From Myrmaecium sp. VS I D KN 1 (taxonomy: Eukaryota; Ascomycota; Dothideomycetes; Valsariales; Valsariaceae), in contig JADQAV010000009.1 of NCBI GenBank assembly GCA_019775845.1, forward strand, positions 682,001 to 746,000: 64,000 nt of DNA. The letters run 5' to 3'. The notes under the pieces were generated by a model. That model was not told the origin of the DNA. It saw only the letters and a program-made list of their open reading frames with translations, and did no database searches. The translations under genes and the position numbers were made by a program. This document shows positions 58,075 to 64,000 of the stretch, one piece after another; position 1 is the first letter of the stretch, and each line of letters starts with the position of its first letter.

Positions 58075-58499
58075 TCACGCTTCACCAGGCTTCCGCTGCC
58101 CGCAGAAGAAGCCGAGGCCGTAGTCGTCGGTGGTGAAGGTGATCTTGGCGCCCTTGGGGAAGTAGAAGACGTCGCCGGGGACGGCGTGGACGGTGGTGCC
58201 GGCGTCGTCGGCGATGTCGAAGGAGCCCTCGACGATGATCTTCATCTCGTCGTACGTGTACGTGTAGACGAGCGGGGTGCCCTTCTCGAGCCGGTAGAAG
58301 CCCGCGGTGATGGGCTTGTCGGGGTTGTCGTCGGCGCTGGTGGTACCATGGTTAGCTTTCTGGAAGTGATCTTCCTCTTTGTTTCTTTCTGGATGTACCT
58401 TGTTACGATGTCGCCGAGGAAGGCGTTCTCGTTTGCGATCAGGGGAGGCTTGTAGGTGCTTTGTGCCTTGGGGAAGTGCTTGAGGGCGACGGGGGCCAT
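58075..58499 (-). CDS. EutQ-like cupin protein
   Basis: Two exons (58499-58399, 58336-58075; 62-nt intron) encode 120 aa. The opening APVALKHFPKAQSTYKPPLI is followed by a single cupin barrel: GFYRLEKGTPLVYTYTYDEM, IIVEGSFDIADDAG, VPGDVFYFPKGAKITFTT. The pattern fits the EutQ/ethanolamine-utilisation cupin family, common as small stand-alone proteins in fungi. Metal-binding His residues are few (Tyr, Asp and Glu occupy the usual positions), so catalysis is uncertain. Exon 2 is unusually GC-rich with strong codon bias, suggesting high expression. A TATA box lies about 65 bp upstream. Confidence 0.88.
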
Positions 58500-60026
58500 T
58501 GTGCTGATGCTGCTACTTTTGCTGCTGAGAGAAGAAAGGCGAGAGGATAGATGGATGGGCTATTTATATCTGTAATAGGGTTGTTAATCCTGCTCCTCCT
58601 ATGGGATGGGGACGGTTGGAGGCCCTTTCGAGTGCCTGGTGGGAGTGCATGGTGGTGACTTACTTTCGCGGAGCAGCACTTCTTGTAAGAGGGAATTGGC
58701 GTGAGATGTTACTCTATTCGCAAGCGGCATCATGCTCTATTATATACGCTGATGGTTCTGCTTATCGCGCCCGGCGCCTTTAGCAAGCCTCGGATGCATA
58801 TCTCTCAACAAGGCTACAGTATTGCTCTGCTAAGGTACAGTAGCTGAGGTACTCACATCCTACCCCGCTATGCCCCTCACCGGGGAGAGCTCATCAGGGT
58901 CCCCCGAAGGCCGCGGTGACCCGGCGCGGTAACTTAGCGGCGGATTCCCCTGGGGCGGGGGGGGACTCTTTTACCAGATCCAGCAAAAAAAGGATGCCCT
59001 GGCACTGGGACAGTGAGGGGGACCCTGACTGATCGCCGGGTAGCCCGGGGAGGGGAAGGACGAGCTCGAGCTGATGACGGGACTCGAGCTTCCAGATTGT
59101 GAGCGGGGAAGGGCGGGTTTCCTTATCGTTTCATCCGCTCCTCGGCATCCGTTTATCTCAGTCTGTGGATTCACCTACAGTGAGTGCTGCTGTGTATACC
59201 GGACAGGACTATAGTACTTACAGTAGTGAAGGGGACTTGAATCCCGGCGAAAGACTGTGCAGATATGGGACTTGCTTGTCTTTACTCCAATCCACTGTAT
59301 TCGAATAGATCTACTAGTAGACACTCTGGAGCACGTCAGTCAATGAGAAGGAAGGGTGATGAAGCCCTTGCCGAATCGAGTAAGCATTTCCCTCCCAGGC
59401 TGAGTCAGCCATCATCTCCCTCCCTATCCGCCGGACACTCCCATCTCGTTCTCCTCCATACTTATCTTCATCGTCGACTCCCGCCGTGACTGTCAGACAT
59501 TTCGCTTGCAGTCAGGATGAGCCATACACCTGTTCCAGTTTGCCGTCTCAGATCGTTCGCTGGTGTAGGACCTGCGTTTCCCACTCACTTCTCTTAAGAC
59601 ATACCATTTTCAAGTCGTATACGATGTTCACATGTCCCTTCTCGCAATGTTATTTATCGAAAGAGCACGGCTTCTACTTTCACTGTCAAATGAACTTATG
59701 CATCTGTTGTGTTTTATCGTTCAGCAGTTCACGTTGCGAGTTCAAGGTGACGTTGCGACCAGTGTGACCAAACCGCGCCCGTTGTTGTAAGAGAGGACAA
59801 AATGGGCAGTGTCGAGTTACGTCTCTTGCCCTGTCACACGGCTCTGTGACGGCGCTAGCCCCAGCCCTACATATATTCTGGCCGGCCATGGGTCTTCGAA
59901 GACTTACTGATCACAACAAATTCCCATCGCCGTGGACGGTCGGATTCTCCTTCGATCTGCTCTCGGTTCCCTTCCATCTTATCGTCTACAACCCAGCTTC
60001 CTCCAAAACCACAGTATCCGCAAGCT
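58500..60026. other. Divergent spacer
   Basis: Promoters of the cupin gene (-) and the 688-aa gene (+). GTAC/TAC-rich words occur at about 58800-58865 and 59185-59330, with a G-rich run near 58950. No gene is supported. Confidence 0.5.
58561..58568 (-). promoter_or_regulatory. TATA box of cupin gene
   Basis: TATAAATA on the minus strand, 62-69 bp before the cupin ATG, a near-consensus core element at a fitting distance. Confidence 0.55.
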
Positions 60027-62093
60027 ATGGCGCAGGGTCAAGGGCCTTCCAGTGAGATGACTGAGTTTGCACGTCTACACCTCGACAAACGCGGTCTCCA
60101 GTTGTGTGCTGTCCCGACCAGCTACTACCCATCTACTCTAGAATTCCGACCCTCGGTGGTCGACGACTTAGAGGGGTTGCAGCTGGCGACAGCGAGTCTA
60201 GCGACCGCGAACCGCCGTCCTTTCCCACGGACCTCGGATGCCTCCACGGAAACCTCCCTAGAGTGTTTTCTTTACTCTTTTATGGCGGATCATGTCTGTC
60301 GTTTGCGAACCGATGCTGAGCTATCAGCTTCTAGGAGTCTCGACCGCACCCTACGCGATCAGGTTTGTGCGCAGGTCGACGTGTTTGAGGCTCTCCTGGC
60401 TTGGGATGTAGCCGTTTTTAACGGCGCTCTCCAAGACCGCGTCTATGTGGCTTGGGTCGTCGCTCAGGAAGACTTCACCGGCAGTGTGGAGCGCCTCTGC
60501 GACCCGCTTGACTCAAACACCCCGTTGGATCGAGTATGCATATTGCTAAACACAAATTGTTTTTCTGGAACCTTGCAGGAGTTTTGGGGCATGGTATTTC
60601 ACCTACTTGTGCACGCCTTCGAAATCATCTCCTTCGATCTGAAAGGGGAACAATGTACCCTAGCACCTGATCGGTCTGCACATCAGGATCGTTTCTACCA
60701 CCTGATGGCAGTATGCAAAATATCCCTGAGAGACGCAGTGCAACTCCTTGACGAAGACAAGCCCTCCGTGGACAAGCTCCTAGCGGAGTTCTGGGAGGCT
60801 TACGGGGATGGAGACTCTGAAGATGTCGTCAAATCTCCAGTTGACCGTTCCATACCCGATACGGAAGGCGCCAAAAAGACGAATGAAGAACCAACATCTG
60901 TACAACCGCAAACTCTTTTCGAGCCCATTGTCCCGCCTCAGCCTCTCGGACTTTTAAGAAGCCCAAATACTGATACCAAAGACTCACGGAACGCCCCTCA
61001 AAACGTTCCCACTCAGCCCTCAACAAAGCTGATAAATATCGATGATGATGAGGCTGGAGGAGCTGTGGGTGGTACAGTGCGCGAGTACAATCGGCTACCT
61101 GGTCAACTGACTGATCTCCTGACTCCAACTTCACCTGTGAAGACCGCACGGAACCCAGGCTTGCAGAGGCCTTTGAGTCCCATCAGAGGGCATTCGGAGT
61201 TCCACGGGAATATCGAGTATTTCTACCCGGACGACGAGGAGGAGGAATCGTTCGTGTCGGGATGGAAAAATCCAAGCACCTTGACCAGGTATGGCCATGC
61301 CACCGAAGCGCTCAGTCTACAGCAACAGCACAACGGCCAGCCTCGTCGAGAAGAGACTAAAGCTGTAGCAGGCTCTGATCGGGCTTTCCAATCGGCTGGT
61401 CATTCAGTCGACATGGTAGAACTCCACAACGAAGTCACCGCGAGTCGCGATTTTGCCTTAGGGGAAATCCAAGATGCTCAAACTCGCACGCATCTCGTCC
61501 CGGGGTTAGACGACAGTGATGCAGTTCCCGTGATCGGTCTTGCGCCCGATCAGAGTCATGGGCAGCCCGCTGGATTGAGGTGGCGTGTGATGGGGCTTCC
61601 TCCGAGCCCCTACGCTCACCACATCCCTCTGGCACAGGTTCCATTGAGTTCCGAGGAGAAAGAGATGTTGGTAGCTTGCGTCCAGGAGAGCACGGAGGCG
61701 GCCTACGATCTTATTGCGACTGTTTCGGATCGAGACACCGAGCTAATGTGCGAGCTGGAGAAGGTCTATCAGGCTGGACTAGAGGGGAACAATGGTATGA
61801 ATGGGGAGCACGACTCGACATCTGCTTCTAAGGGACATGTCGTCCGTGCCCAGAGTCCGATCACACATCTAGAGCTCTCAAAAGGACGGAAGGATTGTTC
61901 TGGGTCACGGGTACAGCACGGTGCGGTTGCGACAACAGAAGAGGGTCCGCAGCCGAATGAGCCCGAAGGGATCGTTACCGAATTCCGGAAGCTGATGCGC
62001 GAGCTGGGCGGGGTGAATGCTGCTCTGCCTTGGCTGCTGTCTCTGCTCGTTATCCGCATGGTCCTCGAGGCTGTTGGTCTCCATACTTCTTAG
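60027..62093 (+). CDS. 688-aa protein with degenerate SprT-like N-terminal domain
   Basis: A single exon of 688 aa. Residues about 115-215 resemble fungal SprT-like zinc peptidases: VFNGALQDRVYVAWV, then DRVCILLNTNC, then VFHLLVHAFEII. The last should be HExxH; here residues 192-196 are HLLVH, so the catalytic Glu is gone and the domain is probably inactive. The middle (270-480) is disordered and acidic. The C-terminus has a hydrophobic stretch (LPWLLSLLVIRMVLEAVGL) that could be a tail anchor or a buried helix. I assign no function; the peptidase link rests on motif resemblance alone. Confidence 0.65.
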   Translation: MAQGQGPSSEMTEFARLHLDKRGLQLCAVPTSYYPSTLEFRPSVVDDLEGLQLATASLATANRRPFPRTSDASTETSLECFLYSFMADHVCRLRTDAELSASRSLDRTLRDQVCAQVDVFEALLAWDVAVFNGALQDRVYVAWVVAQEDFTGSVERLCDPLDSNTPLDRVCILLNTNCFSGTLQEFWGMVFHLLVHAFEIISFDLKGEQCTLAPDRSAHQDRFYHLMAVCKISLRDAVQLLDEDKPSVDKLLAEFWEAYGDGDSEDVVKSPVDRSIPDTEGAKKTNEEPTSVQPQTLFEPIVPPQPLGLLRSPNTDTKDSRNAPQNVPTQPSTKLINIDDDEAGGAVGGTVREYNRLPGQLTDLLTPTSPVKTARNPGLQRPLSPIRGHSEFHGNIEYFYPDDEEEESFVSGWKNPSTLTRYGHATEALSLQQQHNGQPRREETKAVAGSDRAFQSAGHSVDMVELHNEVTASRDFALGEIQDAQTRTHLVPGLDDSDAVPVIGLAPDQSHGQPAGLRWRVMGLPPSPYAHHIPLAQVPLSSEEKEMLVACVQESTEAAYDLIATVSDRDTELMCELEKVYQAGLEGNNGMNGEHDSTSASKGHVVRAQSPITHLELSKGRKDCSGSRVQHGAVATTEEGPQPNEPEGIVTEFRKLMRELGGVNAALPWLLSLLVIRMVLEAVGLHTS

Positions 62094-62572
62094 ACGTACT
62101 TTGAATGGAAGTCTTGGGAGTTTATGGATGAGAAGGAGATCTTCGCGTCCACAGAGGACACTCTTACCACGATCATCGGTCCGTATGTAGTAGGTATACA
62201 GAGTCACTATACAGAGTCGTCACCGTAGAAACTCTACTGCCATAGTTGCTAAGAAGTGTATAATAGCAGCAATCCATCTCTCCATACAGTTTACAATTCG
62301 CACAACGTGATACATTGTCCCTTTTCCCCAGAAACTACACGCTCATGATAGCCTTCCCAGTCGGCTTCACCACCTTATGGGATGATGAGCGAGAGAGAGG
62401 CAGTGGGGATCCGGCCATAGTTCGGCCACGCTATAGGGGTGGGGTGGGTGGGTGGAGTAATGGACGATAGAAATCAACAAACACAATCACCTATTCACTA
62501 GTATACAAACAACAATGCAACATGAACGCTTTGTGTCTAACCAATCCGATGGCACACATCTCCTCACAATTG
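62094..62572. other. Intergenic region upstream of tRNA gene
   Basis: 3' region of the 688-aa gene. It carries a G-quadruplex motif at 62436-62452. No gene is seen. Confidence 0.55.
62436..62452 (+). other. G-quadruplex-forming motif
   Basis: Four G runs (4, 4, 3, 3) separated by single T bases, an ideal one-nucleotide-loop quadruplex, 120 bp upstream of the tRNA-Ala gene. Confidence 0.7.
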
Positions 62573-62715
62573 GGGCGTGTAGTAAGTTTCACTCACACAG
62601 GAATTGAGTATTCCCTTGTCCGTCTGAGACTGACTCTCTTCTTCTTCATCAGGCTCAGTGGTAGAGCGCCCGCTTTGCATGCGGGAGGTCCAGGATTCGA
62701 TCTCCTGCCCGTCCA
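62573..62715 (+). tRNA. tRNA-Ala (TGC anticodon) interrupted by a GT-AG segment
   Basis: Bases 62653-62715 form tRNA positions 10-73: D arm GCTC/GAGC, anticodon loop TTTGCAT (anticodon TGC, alanine), variable loop AGGTC, T arm CAGGA-TTCGATC-TCCTG and acceptor CCCGTCC plus A73. The matching 5' acceptor GGGCGTG and bases TA (positions 1-9) lie at 62573-62581. Between them is a 71-bp segment, 62582-62652, beginning GTAAGT and ending in a C/T tract plus CAG. Joined, the tRNA is 72 nt, with G1-C72, G2-C71, G3:U70 (the alanine identity pair), C4-G69, G5-C68, one U6/C67 mismatch and G7-C66. Nuclear tRNA introns normally sit at 37/38. It may be functional after unusual splicing, or be a disrupted pseudogene. 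Confidence 0.75.
62582..62652 (+). other. Intron-like insertion in tRNA-Ala
   Basis: A 71-bp segment with a perfect GTAAGT donor, a CTGAC branch-like site at about 62630, a polypyrimidine run and a CAG acceptor. It resembles the spliceosomal introns of protein genes in this window, not a tRNA intron. Confidence 0.6.
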
Positions 62716-62723
62716 GTCCTCTC

Positions 62724-62733
62724 TTTTTTTTTT
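62724..62733 (+). terminator. RNA polymerase III terminator
   Basis: A run of ten T starts 9 bp after the tRNA 3' end, a standard strong Pol III stop. Confidence 0.8.
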
Positions 62734-63482
62734 GTCTCTCTCTCAACCTCTTGTAGAGGTTGATTTTTTTCTCGATCGACGGTTCTTCCCTCTTGTCTTG
62801 GTCGTGCGACAGTATGTTTGTGGGTTTTCTTGTCGTCCTTTCCATTGCATTTTTTGTCTCTTCGTTTTTTTTTCTCTCTTTCTTTTTGGTTAAGAGTTTT
62901 TTCTTTCTGTGCTGTCAGCTTCAATTGAGAGATCAAGTCAATAAGTAAGTGAGTGAGTGTTTCGAGAGTAGAGCCCAACTGCCATCTTCCTCTCACTTCT
63001 TACTTCAAGGAAATCAAAGAAAACTGGACGTTATAGATAGAAGGCAGGTTAATCGTTTCTCAGTGAGCACACGAGTTAGCTCTCTAGCTCAGGTTGACAC
63101 TGCGATGTGAAACCTCTTCCAGGCTGTGTGTGTATGAACAAGTCGCTTTCATGCGCCGATATAATGTGAATTGGAGTCTGCTAGGCCAGGCCGTCATGGT
63201 TGCTGTTTACGTGAAGTGCCGACGAGGCCATATACGATCCTACTTCACAGTCGCATGGTTTCACGGTCTGGTCGCTCGCCACATGGGTGCGTATCTAATT
63301 TCACCGCGACACCGCCTTTTTGGATTCTTACATACATGGCTACCTAAGCATATAAAAGGCCATCGAAACATCATTTTCGGGGAAATCAACAGAACACATC
63401 ATTCCTTTTGCGGATCTCTTTTTCTTGAAGTTAAAAGGGAAGTGCCTACTCACGTTTTAGTTCTTTGTTTACGCAAAGCGAG
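62734..63482. other. Intergenic region
   Basis: Between the tRNA gene and the right-edge gene, with long T- and C/T-rich runs up to about 62920. No gene is seen. Confidence 0.5.
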
Positions 63483-64000
63483 ATGGCGGTGCTTTCCACG
63501 CTCCGGCCTGTGGTCGAACCCTTGTGGTTTGGCATCGGCGCCGCCACGACCATCGCCTGCGATGCGCTGTTCGTCACGAGCCTTCTCCTCGTCGCCGAGG
63601 CGGCGGGACAGAGACTGGGGTGGTATACGCCTGCGGAGCACGAGAACGAGACCGAGGACGCGCACGCGGCTGGCGATGGCGGCAGAGTCGGTAAGCAAAC
63701 CTGGGAGAGGCGGGTGAAGGCTTGGTTGGAGGAGCAACAGCAGCAGCAGGAGGAAGCCCTGACGGGTGTCGCGGATGCAGATGGTTCGGAAGAGGATGCT
63801 GGCTCTGAACAGCAGCACTGCGAGGGTGAAGAAGAGCAGAAAGAACAGCAGGAGCAGCCGGAGGCGACGAAAGAGCACCACGAAGCAGAATCCGACCGGG
63901 AGCAAGTGCATCAGGAACAGCCCAAGCTGCAGCAGGAGACCGAGGAGCATTCCGAACGGAAGCAGGACCATCATGAGGAACCTGAACGGAAGGAAACGGC
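63483..64000 (+). CDS. Partial gene: membrane-segment protein with Glu/Gln-rich repeats
   Basis: Open from ATG 63483 to the window edge (172 codons, no stop). The first 45 residues contain one or two hydrophobic segments (LWFGIGAATTIACDALF, VTSLLLVAEAAG). From about residue 60 the chain is dominated by Glu, Gln, Asp and His with an irregular repeat (EEQQQQQEE, EEEQKEQQEQPE, DREQVHQEQP). A possible donor GTAAGC lies at 63690. I do not recognise the family; a membrane-tethered protein with a long acidic tail fits what is seen. Confidence 0.55.
   Translation, partial: MAVLSTLRPVVEPLWFGIGAATTIACDALFVTSLLLVAEAAGQRLGWYTPAEHENETEDAHAAGDGGRVGKQTWERRVKAWLEEQQQQQEEALTGVADADGSEEDAGSEQQHCEGEEEQKEQQEQPEATKEHHEAESDREQVHQEQPKLQQETEEHSERKQDHHEEPERKET

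Noticed and set aside
1-64000. Biosynthetic gene cluster, CRISPR array or intact transposon
   Set aside because: No polyketide synthase, peptide synthetase or terpene synthase core, no regularly spaced repeats, and no transposase or reverse transcriptase was seen.

Overview
The window is nuclear DNA of a filamentous ascomycete (Pezizomycotina; the class cannot be fixed from this stretch). Evidence: compact genes on both strands; short GT-AG introns, mostly 49-110 nt, often with a CTRAY branch point close to the acceptor; two Zn2Cys6 fungal_trans regulators; and orthologues of UBA1, VPS9, CHS5, YND1, UTR4, gamma-tubulin complex protein 4 and a complex I ESSS subunit. I find no long intact transposon and no virus-like element. 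I rebuilt gene models by joining exons at GT/AG sites that keep frame and restore family motifs. Every multi-exon model closes in frame, but none is checked against RNA.

Layout, left to right: choline/amino-acid permease (+), 684-aa helical-repeat protein (+), asparagine synthetase-like protein (-), VPS9 Rab5 exchange factor (+), Zn2Cys6 factor (-), 2 kb shared spacer, second Zn2Cys6 factor (+), 66-aa protein (+), DUF4202 protein (-), C2H2 protein with a WRKY-GCM1/FAR1-like front half (+), membrane-anchored GH43 (+), GCP4 (-), class I glutamine amidotransferase (+), YND1 apyrase (+), UTR4 enolase-phosphatase (+), UBA1 ubiquitin E1 (+), NDUFB11-type subunit (+), PPxY orphan (+), intracellular GH43 beta-xylosidase (+), a tRNA-derived repeat with a three-hairpin array, F-box protein (-), membrane GH16 glucanase (-), GT2 polysaccharide synthase (+), CHS5 exomer subunit (+), EutQ-like cupin (-), a 688-aa protein resembling a dead SprT-like peptidase (+), a tRNA-Ala gene, and a partial gene running off the right edge (+).

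Most of this is ordinary housekeeping: ubiquitin activation, endosomal traffic, Golgi nucleotide hydrolysis, methionine salvage, microtubule nucleation and respiration. The right-hand third is loosely enriched for cell-surface polysaccharide work (GH16, GT2, CHS5, two GH43 enzymes). I see no biosynthetic gene cluster, CRISPR array or prokaryotic-style operon.

The most unusual signal is at 62573-62715. A tRNA-Ala(UGC) gene with a good B box and a Pol III T10 terminator has its first nine bases split from the rest by a 71-bp segment that looks exactly like a spliceosomal intron. Removing it gives a canonical 72-nt cloverleaf carrying the G3:U70 alanine identity pair. Other points of interest are a possible non-AUG, NLS-bearing extension of UBA1, the transposase-type DNA-binding domain fused to C2H2 fingers, the SprT-like pseudoenzyme, and the hairpin array.
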